The translations under genes and the position numbers were made by a program. Below are positions 28,730 through 38,244 of a stretch of 64,000 bases of DNA, one piece after another. A model generated the notes under the pieces. That model made no database searches. It had not been told where the DNA came from and was given only the letters and a program-made list of their open reading frames with translations. The stretch is from Bin5 sp022821545 (GTDB taxonomy: Bacteria > Chloroflexota > Anaerolineae > Caldilineales > Caldilineaceae): assembly GCA_963664085.2 (NCBI GenBank), contig CAXXLO010000002.1, forward strand, positions 2,604,001-2,668,000. The letters run 5' to 3'. Positions within the stretch are counted from its first letter, which is position 1; every line of letters begins with the position of its first letter.

Positions 28730-28821
28730 CTTTACACCTCGATTATTTTCCGTGTGCTCTGGCTATTCGTCCGGATGGTCCCGTTTTCAAGTTCATCGCA
28801 TTCAAGACTACGCATTCAAGA

Positions 28822-30000
28822 CTATGACCACAAATGGGCATATTTCAACCCGCTGCCGGTGTTGAACAGTACCACGGTCTCGTCTCCCTGCAGCCAGCCC
28901 GACTCCAACAGCCGCTTCTGACCGGCCAGGGTAGCGGCACCCTCCGGGGCCGGGAAAACGCCCGTATGCCGCCCCATCTGCCTGGCGCTGCACAGCATCT
29001 CCTCGTCGCTGACTGCAAGAGCGACGCCGCCGCTTTCGCGCACGGCCTCGAGAATCAAGAAGTCTCCCACAGCTGCAGGCACGCGCAAGCCGTCGGCAAC
29101 CGTCTGTGCGCCTTCCCAGGCCTCGGCAAACTCATTCCCCTGCTCAAATGCCCGGACCATCGGCGCGCAGCCGTTGCTTTGGATACTGACCATGCGCGGC
29201 CGTTCGCTCCCGATCAGGCCCATTTCCTCCATCTCGTCGAACGCCTTCCACATGCCCACCAAACCGGTTCCGCCGCCGGTCGGGTAAATCATTACATCGG
29301 GCATACGCCAGTCCAGCTGCTCGACGACCTCATAGCCCATCGTCTTTTTTCCCTCAATCCGGTAGGGCTCCTTCAGCGTACTGACGTCAAACCAGCCGAA
29401 CTCATCGACCTTCTCCCGCACCTTCGCACCGCAGTCGGTGATCAGGCCGTCCACCAACGTAACCTCTGCCCCCAAATTGCTGCACTCAACGCGAAAGGCG
29501 GCCGGGACATCGTCCGGCATATAGACATGGGCGGGCATCCCCGCTTTGGCGGCATACGCGCTCATTGCGCCCGCCGCGTTGCCCGCGCTCGGAATCGCAA
29601 GCTCCAGGGCACCCAGCTCGAAGGCGCGGCCCACCGCCATTACCAGACCGCGCGCCTTGAAGCTGCCGGTCGGGTTGAGCGACTCATCTTTGATCAGCGT
29701 TTCGGGGCAGCCGATTTCATCGCCAAGCGCAGGCGCGCAGACCAGGGGCGTCCAACCTTCTCCCAGCTTGAGCTGGGCCGCCCGCGTCCGCACCGGGAGC
29801 ACCTCTTCATACCGCCATAGCGATGGTTCACGCCGCGACAAAGATTCGCGCGTCAGCGTCTTGGCCGCCTGCGCAAGATCGTAACGCGCCAGCAAAGGTT
29901 TCTCGCAGGCCGGGCACAGATTCATCAACCGTTCTGCGTCGTACGTCTCACCACACCGGCTGCACGAAAGATGTGTGAGTGTAGAACAGGTGGCTGTCAT
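28822..30000 (-). CDS. thrC: Threonine synthase
   Basis: 392-residue PLP enzyme converting O-phosphohomoserine to threonine. It starts with a zinc-ribbon-like N-terminus (CSRCGETYDAERLMNLCPAC), as in the archaeal/plant-type enzyme. The Schiff-base Lys is in ESLNPTGSFKARG and the phosphate-binding loop is YPTGGGTG. The ATG at 30000 is chosen over TTG at 30006. It is the first gene of the minus-strand run. Related cysteate or diaminopropionate enzymes share the fold, but threonine synthase fits best. Confidence 0.88.
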   Translation of the reverse strand: MTATCSTLTHLSCSRCGETYDAERLMNLCPACEKPLLARYDLAQAAKTLTRESLSRREPSLWRYEEVLPVRTRAAQLKLGEGWTPLVCAPALGDEIGCPETLIKDESLNPTGSFKARGLVMAVGRAFELGALELAIPSAGNAAGAMSAYAAKAGMPAHVYMPDDVPAAFRVECSNLGAEVTLVDGLITDCGAKVREKVDEFGWFDVSTLKEPYRIEGKKTMGYEVVEQLDWRMPDVMIYPTGGGTGLVGMWKAFDEMEEMGLIGSERPRMVSIQSNGCAPMVRAFEQGNEFAEAWEGAQTVADGLRVPAAVGDFLILEAVRESGGVALAVSDEEMLCSARQMGRHTGVFPAPEGAATLAGQKRLLESGWLQGDETVVLFNTGSGLKYAHLWS

Positions 30001-30354
30001 TCTCAATTTCCGGTAGGTGGATGCCGTTCGACACTAGCAAGAAGAACGCCGCGCGCTGTCATTTTTCGACATACGGAAAGAGGCTGCGGCGCAGGGGAGC
30101 CGACTGCCTGCACAATTGTACTTCTCTTCCAACAAGGAAGCAAAAAATAGCCGCGCATATTTCGCCTAGTTCCTTCTGCCACCGTCCACCAACCACCGTC
30201 CACTACCAAAGAGACGAAGAGACTTGACATCCGGTTCACAGCCAGTAGCATTCTCCGTTAACTGCTTCCGCTTCTCTGACCGCTTCTTTGCCGCAACTTT
30301 CTCCGCAGGCCTACGTATGTACAAAAGAGGCAATTCTACAAGAGAGGCCAGGCG
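30001..30354. other. Divergent intergenic spacer
   Basis: About 350 bp between thrC and the ABC exporter operon. A TTGACA at about 30223 could be a -35 box for the exporter genes, with only a weak -10 match 17 bp on. No open frame looks real and no riboswitch fold was recognised. Confidence 0.35.
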
Positions 30355-31359
30355 ATGCAAACGATGGTAGAGACCCGCAACCTGCGAAAGACTTATAGCC
30401 GCCCCGACGGCTCCACCATAGAAGCCGTCAAGGGCGTGGACCTCGAAATCCGGCAGGGCGAGATTTTCAGCCTGCTCGGCCCCAACGGCGCCGGCAAAAC
30501 CACCACTATCTCCATGATCAGCGGCTTGGTGGAGCCAACCGAAGGGGACGCAACAATCGGCGGCTTTTCGATCACCAAACAGTCGATGGAGGCCAAGCGC
30601 CTGATGGGATTCGTTCCCCAGGAGATCGCCCTATATCCCGAACTCAGCGCACGCCAGAACCTCGCCTTTTTCGGCAGAATGTACGGCATGGGCGGAAAGG
30701 CGCTCAGGCGGCGGGTCGATGAACTGCTCGAATTCGTGGATCTCGCCGACCGCCAGAACGATCGCATCGACACGTTTTCCGGCGGCATGAAGCGCCGCGT
30801 TAACATCGCCGCCGGTCTCCTGAACAGCCCCCCGCTGGTCTATATGGACGAACCCACCGTCGGCATCGATCCCCAGAACCGGCGCCGCGTTCTCGACACC
30901 GTCAAACTGCTGCGCGATGAACACAACATGACCGTCCTCTATACCACACATCTGATGGAAGAGGCCCAGGAGCTGAGCGACCGGGTCGCCATCATGGATC
31001 ATGGCGAGATCATCGCCATGGGAACGCAAGACGAACTGACGCAGCAGGTGGGCGAAGAGGACCGGCTGGAGTTCACAATTGGGGCGCAGGAAATTGCTGA
31101 AGCGGTGTTCGAACGCATCCAAGGGGAGACGCCAGGCGTTACCCGTATTCTCTTCAATCCGCCGGAGCAGCTCGACGAGGACAGCAGTGTGTTCGCGCCC
31201 GCCCTTCTGACGGTCTTCGCCAAACGGGGCCGGACAGCGCTGCCGCAGATATTGCAGGAACTCGACTCAGCAGGCGTCGAAGTGCAATCCGTCGCTGTGC
31301 GCGAGCCTGATCTTGAAGCGGTTTTCCTGGCACTGACCGGTCGAGGCCTGCGAGACTAG
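30355..31359 (+). CDS. ABC-2 exporter ATP-binding protein
   Basis: 334-residue ATPase of the DrrA/NatA type. It has Walker A GPNGAGKTT (about 46-54), signature FSGGMKRR, Walker B LVYMDEPTVGIDP and a switch His in TTHLMEEA. The C-terminal 90 residues form the accessory domain common to drug-exporter ATPases. It leads an operon with two ABC-2 permeases, so the complete exporter is encoded here. Substrate unknown. Confidence 0.92.
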   Translation: MQTMVETRNLRKTYSRPDGSTIEAVKGVDLEIRQGEIFSLLGPNGAGKTTTISMISGLVEPTEGDATIGGFSITKQSMEAKRLMGFVPQEIALYPELSARQNLAFFGRMYGMGGKALRRRVDELLEFVDLADRQNDRIDTFSGGMKRRVNIAAGLLNSPPLVYMDEPTVGIDPQNRRRVLDTVKLLRDEHNMTVLYTTHLMEEAQELSDRVAIMDHGEIIAMGTQDELTQQVGEEDRLEFTIGAQEIAEAVFERIQGETPGVTRILFNPPEQLDEDSSVFAPALLTVFAKRGRTALPQILQELDSAGVEVQSVAVREPDLEAVFLALTGRGLRD

Positions 31360-31450
31360 ACACGCCCGCCAAAGGCTGCCCGCCGACTTGACGCCTGCGC
31401 AGCCGCCGCCTGAAACCATGGCACCCCTTATGCCCCTCAGACTGACTTGA

Positions 31451-33007
31451 ATGATGCGAAAGATTCTCGCTGTTGCCTTCAAAGAGTTATACGTAACCTT
31501 TCGCGATCGCAATCTGATTCTTCTCATGTTTGCAACGCCGCTCGTGCTGTCTACCATCATCGGCATGGCTTTCGGCGGCAGCGGCGACTCCGAGGTCCCC
31601 GACTTCGCCGACATCGCAGTAGCCGTAGTCAATCTGGATGAAGGCGCCGACCTGCAGGAGATGATCAATCTACCCGATCAGCTGCCAGACTCAGATACGT
31701 TTCCCATAGATGCTGCCGATCTATTCCCTCCCTTGCCGGAGGGCGCCGCGCTCAACTTCGGCGATCAACTGGCTGCCATCCTGCTTTCGCAACCGGTCGA
31801 AGGCGCCGGCACAGGCGCGATCGGAGGTTTCGATCCGACCGAGATTGGATGCAGCCTGCTTGACGAATCTGAGAGCGGGGGCGCCGCAGCCGCCCCGCTT
31901 GGATCCCTGGACGATCTGCTGGATGCAACTGCAGTGGACAGCGCGGACCAGGCGCGCGCCGCCGTCGACAGCGGAGAGTTCGCCGCGGCGGTCATCATCC
32001 CGCCAGGCTTCAGCAACCAAGTGGCTCCGCAATTTGCCTTTGACGAAGATTTCATAATACGTGCCCAGGCTCCAGGTGAAGGTGGAATCGTCGAGGTGTA
32101 CGCCAGCAGTGGCCGGCCGATCTCTGCCAGAATCGTCCACAGCATCGTTGTGGGGATGGTCAATCAGTTTGTGCGCGTCGGCGTCGCGTTTGGGGCGACC
32201 CTTGAAACATCGGCAAATGCCCTGGCAGGCGGCATCGCCCGCGGAGAAATCGAACTTGGCGCAGTAGACCTGTCCGCGCTCTCAGCCGACCTGCAAGACC
32301 TGGATGCGACGGCACTCGAACCGCTGGGATGCCTGATCACGCCCGGCGCCAACAACATCAGCGCCGCCCAACGGCCGCTGGAGGCGATCCAGGAAGGCCA
32401 TCCCTTTGGCCGCGTCATCGTCCCGGCAGGGGCAGCGCAGGCCGTCTTCTTTGCCCTCTTCACCGGCGTCTTCGGCATCCAGTCGATCTATCAGGAGCGG
32501 AGAAACTGGACTCTCCAACGCATGATCGTCTCGCCCACCCCCCGCATCTTCCTGCTGGCAGGCAAACTGCTGGGAAACCTTGTCATCGTCTTCCTGCAGA
32601 TTCTGATTCTCCTGGCCGCGCTTACCCTGGTCGCGTCCCTCGTCATCGGCCAGCCAACGTTTGTCTGGGGGGCCAACATTGCAGCGGTCCTCGTTGTGAC
32701 CCTGGCGCTGGCGCTTTGCGCGACGGGGCTCGGCGTCTTTCTCGTCGGCCTGGCTAAGACCCCCGAACAGGTGAACCTCTTCGGCCCCATGGTAAACATT
32801 ACTCTGGCCGTTCTGGGCGGCACCTTCGGCTTCGCACTGCCCGACCAGGCCGCCAGGTTCTCGCTGATCTACTGGGGCGTGGACGCATTCACGCAACTTG
32901 CCAATGCCCAGACCGACTTCACACTCAACTTGATTGTTCTTTTTGGCCAGGGCGTTCTGCTCTTCCTGGTGGGGGCATGGCTCTTCAAGCGCCGGTTAGA
33001 CCTATGA
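31451..33007 (+). CDS. ABC-2 type permease, large extracytoplasmic domain
   Basis: 518-residue permease. One N-terminal membrane helix is followed by about 280 residues of mostly hydrophilic, Asp/Ala-rich extracytoplasmic domain and then six C-terminal helices (from about residue 325). A conserved ERRNWTLQRMIVSPTPR segment marks the ABC-2 family. It is probably one half of a heterodimeric exporter with the next gene. Two successive ATGs (31451, 31454) could be used. Confidence 0.87.
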   Translation: MMRKILAVAFKELYVTFRDRNLILLMFATPLVLSTIIGMAFGGSGDSEVPDFADIAVAVVNLDEGADLQEMINLPDQLPDSDTFPIDAADLFPPLPEGAALNFGDQLAAILLSQPVEGAGTGAIGGFDPTEIGCSLLDESESGGAAAAPLGSLDDLLDATAVDSADQARAAVDSGEFAAAVIIPPGFSNQVAPQFAFDEDFIIRAQAPGEGGIVEVYASSGRPISARIVHSIVVGMVNQFVRVGVAFGATLETSANALAGGIARGEIELGAVDLSALSADLQDLDATALEPLGCLITPGANNISAAQRPLEAIQEGHPFGRVIVPAGAAQAVFFALFTGVFGIQSIYQERRNWTLQRMIVSPTPRIFLLAGKLLGNLVIVFLQILILLAALTLVASLVIGQPTFVWGANIAAVLVVTLALALCATGLGVFLVGLAKTPEQVNLFGPMVNITLAVLGGTFGFALPDQAARFSLIYWGVDAFTQLANAQTDFTLNLIVLFGQGVLLFLVGAWLFKRRLDL

Positions 33008-33070
33008 CCTGCGGCACAACACGCGACTGATGCGAACGACGCAAAGCAACGCTTCAGGCTTTCTTTGGCA

Positions 33071-34342
33071 ATGCGATCAATCCTGACCATTATCCTCAAC
33101 GATCTGCAAATCTTCTTCTCGCAGCGGGGCAACCTCCCCGGCCTGCTCGTCATCCCCGTGCTTCTCACGCTTGTTGTCGGTTGGAGTATCGGCCAAATCG
33201 GCGGCGGCGGTCCGACCCGGCTGCGGGTCGATCTGATCGATCTCGACCAGAGCGGCATATCCGCCCAATTGATCGAGGACCTGCGCGCCGCGAACGACGC
33301 CCTCGTACTGTGCCCGCTCGACAACGACGCCGAGGACTTCTGCAGGCTGGACGATGAACCCTTGCCGCTGGAGCGGGCTATCGAACGCGCACGTGCGGGA
33401 CGGACCAGCGCTCTGATCGTCATACCTGCCGGCTACGCCACCGCCCTGGAAAACTTCGAAAGAGTCGTCATTGACTACTATTCCTTGTCCGATCCGCTGC
33501 AGCCAGGTCTCGTACTGCAAAGCCTCAACGCGGTCCTCCAGCGCGCCAGTACTGCCTCCATGATACCCGGCGTGGCCGGCGCCCTGCTGGATAACGTGAT
33601 CTCAGCTGCGCAACTGCCTCCCCTTGAAGGAGAGACGCGCGACAGCTTCCTGCGCGCCCTCTATTTACGCTCGCAACAGCTGTTGACAGAGAGACCGTCC
33701 CCGGTCAGCTTTCGCGTAGCCGATTCAGACGGCAGCAGCGGGAGCGTCCTCGATAACGGCTTCAGCCAGTCCGCGCCGGGAATGGGATCGCTGTACGTGA
33801 TGTTTACAGTGCTGGGAGGCATGTCTGTCTTACTGCGCGAGCGCCGCCAGTGGACGCTGCAGCGACTGATGGCCCTGCCCATCACCCGTGCGCAGATTCT
33901 CGGCGCCAAGATCGGTGTCTACTTCACCCTCGGAATGGTTCAATACACCATCGTTTTCGCTGTCGGCGGCGCGGTCGGCATGGATTTTGGGAGCAGTCCT
34001 ATCGCGTTTCTGGCAGTCATGGCCGCATTTGTCCTCTGCATAACCGCCCTCACTTTTGCCCTGGCCCCCTGGATCAAGAGCGAAGGCCAGGCCAATGGTC
34101 TTGTGCTCCTTTTGTCGCTATCGCTCGCCCCCTTGGGCGGGGCCTGGTGGCCGCTCGAAATCGTGCCCGAGTTCATGCAGACCATTGGGCACATCTCCCC
34201 CGTAGCCTGGGCCATGGACGCCTTCCACGACCTCATTTTGTATAACGGCGGGTTCCGAGATGTTCTTCCGGAAGTAGGCGTCCTCCTGGCCGCGGCGGCC
34301 GTGCTGTTCGCGGTCGGCATTCGCGGCTTCAGGTATGAGTGA
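33071..34342 (+). CDS. ABC-2 type permease
   Basis: 423-residue second permease with the same layout: N-terminal helix, an extracytoplasmic domain to about residue 225, then six helices. RERRQWTLQRLMALPITRAQILGAK is the family signature. The ATG at 33071 is preferred to a TTG at 33065; no strong Shine-Dalgarno is visible. Third gene of the exporter operon. Confidence 0.87.
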   Translation: MRSILTIILNDLQIFFSQRGNLPGLLVIPVLLTLVVGWSIGQIGGGGPTRLRVDLIDLDQSGISAQLIEDLRAANDALVLCPLDNDAEDFCRLDDEPLPLERAIERARAGRTSALIVIPAGYATALENFERVVIDYYSLSDPLQPGLVLQSLNAVLQRASTASMIPGVAGALLDNVISAAQLPPLEGETRDSFLRALYLRSQQLLTERPSPVSFRVADSDGSSGSVLDNGFSQSAPGMGSLYVMFTVLGGMSVLLRERRQWTLQRLMALPITRAQILGAKIGVYFTLGMVQYTIVFAVGGAVGMDFGSSPIAFLAVMAAFVLCITALTFALAPWIKSEGQANGLVLLLSLSLAPLGGAWWPLEIVPEFMQTIGHISPVAWAMDAFHDLILYNGGFRDVLPEVGVLLAAAAVLFAVGIRGFRYE

Positions 34343-34637
34343 TCTGCCCTTTTCCCCTCAATTCTCGTAGGCAGAAAGATCGGTTCTGGAGCCGCCCCAG
34401 GTCTCATCGATAGGTACGGGACTGGAACCGCTAATGTTTCGGTCGCATTTGGCCACGACGAAGGCAAGGAGTTGCCTGAGTAGGCCGAGGTACTACGAAT
34501 ATCTGTTTCTCTGCTATGATTATATTGGCTGAATTCTGCATGAAACTTGCCTGCCGGGTTGCGTTCCACCTGTCTCTCCCGCAAAGACGCAGAAGCAAAC
34601 ATAGCAAGCAATTCACTCTTGAAAGTAGTCGATTACC
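34343..34637. other. Spacer upstream of purM
   Basis: About 295 bp with no gene. TATGATTATATT (about 34516) offers -10-like hexamers, but neither has a good -35 at normal spacing. No purine riboswitch or other known leader was recognised. Confidence 0.3.
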
Positions 34638-35717
34638 ATGACATTGCCTGAGCAAGAGGCAAGCACGCAACCAGAAGCGAGCAAGCCCGGGAGCAAGAGT
34701 TCCTGCACGTACGCCGCCGCCGGCGTTGACATCGAGGCCGGCAACCGCGCCGTGGGTCTGATGAAGGCAGCCGTACGCGCGACCTTCACGCCGGACGTAC
34801 GGGCCGACGTGGGCAGTTTCGGCGGCCTCTTCGCCCTCAACGATCTACCCTCGCAGCCGCTGCTCGTCGCTTCCACCGACGGCGTCGGCACCAAAGTCAA
34901 ACTGGCCGCCCAGCACGGCCGCTGGCAAGGCATCGGTCAGGACATCGTCAACCACTGCCTCAATGACATTCTCGTACAAGGCGCCCGTCCCCTCTTTTTC
35001 CTCGACTATATCGCAGCCGACAAGCTCGTGCCCGAGAAGGTGGCCGCCGTGGTACTCGGAATGGCTGAGGCCTGCCGCGCCGCCGGCTGTGCCCTTCTCG
35101 GCGGGGAGACCGCCGAAATGCCGGGCGTCTACACTGCCGGCTCCTGCGACGTGGCCGGGACCATCGTCGGACTTGTGGACCAAGACGCCCTCCTGCCCCG
35201 GCCCCATGAAATGCAAGCGGGCGACCTGATCTTTGGCCTGCCCAGCAGCAGCCCCCACACAAACGGCTACTCTCTCATCCGTCAAGTCCTCACTGGTCGC
35301 GACCCTCAGCAGCCGCTTGAAGACGGCACACCGCTGATTGACGCGGCGCTTGCCCCTCATCGCTCCTATTTGACACACGTCGAAATACTGGCGGAAGCCG
35401 GTATTGCCGTCAAAGGGCTGGCCCACATTACCGGCGGAGGGCTTGTTGACAACGTTCCACGCATCCTGCCGGCCGGACTGCGCGCGCAGATTGATCGCCG
35501 GAGCTGGCAAGCCCCTCCCGTCTTTCGCCGTTTGCTCGACTGGAGCGGCATGGACCTCGACGAAGCTTACCGTGTTTTCAATATGGGCATCGGCATGGTT
35601 GTCGTCATCAGGGCAGACGAGAAGGGTCTGATCCGGAATGTATTGCCCGAAGCGATCCAGATCGGGTCGCTGACGACAAGCGCCAAAGCAGAGCCGGATG
35701 TCGCCTTCGAGGGATGA
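34638..35717 (+). CDS. purM: Phosphoribosylformylglycinamidine cyclo-ligase
   Basis: 359-residue AIR synthetase, step five of purine synthesis. Family motifs are SCTYAAAGVDIEAGN, STDGVGTKVKLA, CLNDILVQGARPLFFLDY, GCALLGGETAEMPG and HITGGGLVDNVPRILP. An extra N-terminal 20 residues are Ser/Glu-rich. It stands alone rather than in a pur operon; the crotonase gene follows after 160 bp. Confidence 0.95.
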   Translation: MTLPEQEASTQPEASKPGSKSSCTYAAAGVDIEAGNRAVGLMKAAVRATFTPDVRADVGSFGGLFALNDLPSQPLLVASTDGVGTKVKLAAQHGRWQGIGQDIVNHCLNDILVQGARPLFFLDYIAADKLVPEKVAAVVLGMAEACRAAGCALLGGETAEMPGVYTAGSCDVAGTIVGLVDQDALLPRPHEMQAGDLIFGLPSSSPHTNGYSLIRQVLTGRDPQQPLEDGTPLIDAALAPHRSYLTHVEILAEAGIAVKGLAHITGGGLVDNVPRILPAGLRAQIDRRSWQAPPVFRRLLDWSGMDLDEAYRVFNMGIGMVVVIRADEKGLIRNVLPEAIQIGSLTTSAKAEPDVAFEG

Positions 35718-35876
35718 CCAGATCTACCGCCAACTGAAGTACAACCGACCCCAGTCACGAACGACAGAAGAGTTGCTATTCGTTTCTCCGCCACCCTTGC
35801 ATGCCATTCCCGACCAAAGCCGGCGGCGGCTTTCACCAGGAATTGAATCAAAAACAAGATACCGAAAGGTAAGCGC

Positions 35877-36659
35877 ATGACCACCGAACTCGTGCAACTC
35901 TCTCAGGAGGGCCCAGTCGCGACCATCGTCCTCAATCGCGCCGACAAGCTCAACGCTCTCAACGGCGAGATGCTCGCCGCCCTGGAATCCTACGCCGATG
36001 AACTTGACCGCGACCAGGACGTACGCGTTGTGCTCCTCGCCGGCACGGGCAGAGCCTTCTGTGTCGGCGCCGACATCTACGAATGGAGCGACCTTTCGCC
36101 CCTCGAGATGGGCCGGCGCTGGATCCGTGACGGGCACCGCATCTTCGCCCGCTACGCGCGCCTGCCCCAGCCAGTCATCGCCGTGCTCAACGGTTACACC
36201 TTCGGCGGCGGCCTCGAGCTGGCCCTTGCCGCGGACCTGCGGCTGGCTGCTGTGGAAGCGCAGCTCTCCTTCCCCGAGGTAAAGCTGGGGATCATACCCG
36301 GCTGGGGCGGCACGCAGCGCCTGGCACAGCTCATCGGGCCGAGCCGGGCCAAGCAGATGATTTTCAGTGGGGAGCAAGTGTCAGCCGAACAGGCTGAAAA
36401 GTGGGGACTTGTGAACGAAGTAGCGCCGGCAGTCCAGCTGACCGAGCGGGCGCTCGAACTGGCCAGTGCCATTGCGGCCAACGGACCGGTCGCCGTCCAA
36501 ATGACTAAACAGCTGATCGACGCCGCCATTCCTGCCAGCGGTGACAACGGTGTCGTCCTTGAGACGCTTGCCGGCAGCCTCGCCTCCTACACGGACGACG
36601 CCCAGGAAGGCGTCTCCGCATTCCGCCAGCGCCGTCAGCCGCAGTTCAGCGGGCGCTGA
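35877..36659 (+). CDS. Enoyl-CoA hydratase/isomerase family protein
   Basis: 260-residue crotonase. Oxyanion-hole elements AFCVGADI and FGGGLELALAADLRLA are present, and the first catalytic Glu is in SFPEVKLGIIPGWGGTQRL. The second hydratase Glu (Glu164 in rat crotonase) is replaced by Gln in SRAKQMIFSG, so simple hydratase chemistry is doubtful; an isomerase, lyase or other CoA reaction is possible. AGGTAAG upstream supports the ATG. Confidence 0.85.
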   Translation: MTTELVQLSQEGPVATIVLNRADKLNALNGEMLAALESYADELDRDQDVRVVLLAGTGRAFCVGADIYEWSDLSPLEMGRRWIRDGHRIFARYARLPQPVIAVLNGYTFGGGLELALAADLRLAAVEAQLSFPEVKLGIIPGWGGTQRLAQLIGPSRAKQMIFSGEQVSAEQAEKWGLVNEVAPAVQLTERALELASAIAANGPVAVQMTKQLIDAAIPASGDNGVVLETLAGSLASYTDDAQEGVSAFRQRRQPQFSGR

Positions 36660-36745
36660 CCGCGTGCGGGGGATTATGGCGGCAGTCAGCGGCAGTTTAT
36701 TCATGCAAATCGATGTTCAGACAAACGTCAAAGAGGTACAGAGTC

Positions 36746-37567
36746 TCATCCCTGCGCCGATCGACTTTCGTTGATCACTTCCCCACAATGAGGGCACCTT
36801 GCCGGGGCGCGCGCCTCCCTATCCAGCTCCTCCATAAAGCCGGACCCCAGAATGCCGGCAGGCAACGCGAACAACCCAATACCGACGATCGCAATAACCC
36901 CAGCCAGCAGACGCCCCGCCGCGGTTACCGGGAACACATCGCCGTAGCCCACCGTTGTTAGCGTGATAATACTCCACCACATTGCCCTGGGAATGCTGGC
37001 AAACTCCTCCGGTTGGGCCTGATGTTCGGCGAAAAACATCAGCGACGACGCCATCACCAGCAGCAGAAAGAGTACCGACACCACCGCCGCCAGTTCGCCC
37101 CGCCTTGTATGCACCACTTTTCCCAAGGTGCGCAAACTGCTGAAGTACCGGCTCAGCCGCACGATGCGCGCCAGAAGGCGCATGACCCGCAGGAAACGCA
37201 GGTCAAGCCCGCGCAGATTGACGAAGAAGACGAGGTAGACCGGCAGAACGGCCAGCAGGTCGATCAGCGCCAGCGGAGAGACAATGTATTTGAGTCGACC
37301 CTTTAGGGGATGCGCGTAAATCGGATTCTCCGTGCAGGTCCAGAGCCGCAGCAGATACTCCACCGTGAAGATACCGACCGATGTGATCTCAAAGAGTTGA
37401 AAGGCGCCGGGAGATATCCGGTGAACCTCCTCCACTGTCCCCACGATCAGCGCGACGACATTCAGAGCGATCAACGTAATGAGGAAAACATCAAAGATTT
37501 CGCTTGCCCGGTTCCCCGGCGCAGCCTCTTCGATAATTTCGTAGACCGTTTTCTTTAGTGATTTCAT
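36746..37567 (-). CDS. Voltage-gated-type potassium channel
   Basis: 273-residue six-helix ion channel. The S4-like helix carries spaced Arg residues (RFLRVMRLLARIVRLSRY, about 125-142), and the pore has TTVGYGDVFPVT, the K+ selectivity filter. After S6 a short tail holds a CPHCG pair that may be half of a metal-binding knuckle. No RCK domain is present. It is likely a small tetrameric K+ channel in the inner membrane. Confidence 0.9.
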   Translation of the reverse strand: MKSLKKTVYEIIEEAAPGNRASEIFDVFLITLIALNVVALIVGTVEEVHRISPGAFQLFEITSVGIFTVEYLLRLWTCTENPIYAHPLKGRLKYIVSPLALIDLLAVLPVYLVFFVNLRGLDLRFLRVMRLLARIVRLSRYFSSLRTLGKVVHTRRGELAAVVSVLFLLLVMASSLMFFAEHQAQPEEFASIPRAMWWSIITLTTVGYGDVFPVTAAGRLLAGVIAIVGIGLFALPAGILGSGFMEELDREARAPARCPHCGEVINESRSAQG

Positions 37568-37753
37568 CTGAGGACGGGAAAAGAAAGGACCGGGAATTCA
37601 GAGCGGCTCTTTGACTTGCCGGGCGCGAGAAGGCGAAAGATGCTGCGGGGATAGGGGAACGCCCTGAAAGATTTGCTATGGCGGGCGTCTGCTGCACCGT
37701 CCGGAGGAGCTAACGGCTTGGAAGTACAGCGGGAACAAACTTCATTACTGCTG

Positions 37754-37830
<77 letters not shown>

Positions 37831-37880
37831 CAAATGGGGTCTGCCACTGTCAAAAGACTCTCTCTTCAGGATCAAAGCAG

Positions 37881-37908
37881 AGTATAGCACCGACCGCGCA
37901 TTTGGCAA
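37881..37908 (-). promoter_or_regulatory. Promoter of tRNA-Val
   Basis: Minus-strand TTGCCA (37903-37908), 16-bp spacer, TATACT (37881-37886), about 50 bp upstream of the mature 5' end. Confidence 0.7.
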
Positions 37909-38013
37909 ATTCAGGCCCGCATTGCACAATCTACTTTGCAGAATATCGACACCGTTTTCAAACGATAGCAGGGCCCCTGACAACATGTCAGCAAACCCTT
38001 TCACTCATTTCTC

Positions 38014-38232
38014 ATGCCCCGCTTCCAGCGCCACAGCCGGCTTCTAAACCGTATCTTCTTCGCTTCGGTCATCGCCGCCGGTCTCTTCGGCTGGTTCTAC
38101 GTGTCCGGCAACTGGCAGCCCGACCCGTCAGCGTTTGAAATCGATTCCCTGACCGGCGACGCAGACTTGATCGATATTATCGCGGGCCTGCTCGAGGACG
38201 CCATTCAGATCTTCCAGGACATCACCGGATAG
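38014..38232 (+). CDS. Small single-helix membrane protein (tentative)
   Basis: 72 residues: basic N-terminus, one hydrophobic helix (FFASVIAAGLFGWFYV), then an acidic tail (EDAIQIFQDITG). The charge pattern (positive inside) and AT/GC codon usage look natural, but there is no clear Shine-Dalgarno and no recognised family. It lies alone between tRNA-Val and the convergent glycosidase gene. Confidence 0.4.
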   Translation: MPRFQRHSRLLNRIFFASVIAAGLFGWFYVSGNWQPDPSAFEIDSLTGDADLIDIIAGLLEDAIQIFQDITG

Positions 38233-38244
38233 GGAAGGTGAACC

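Noticed and set aside
27131..28921. 596-codon open frame antisense to the GroEL paralogue
   Set aside because: Spans the GroEL coding region and intergenic spacer; no family resemblance and no ribosome binding site. The chaperonin strand is unambiguous.
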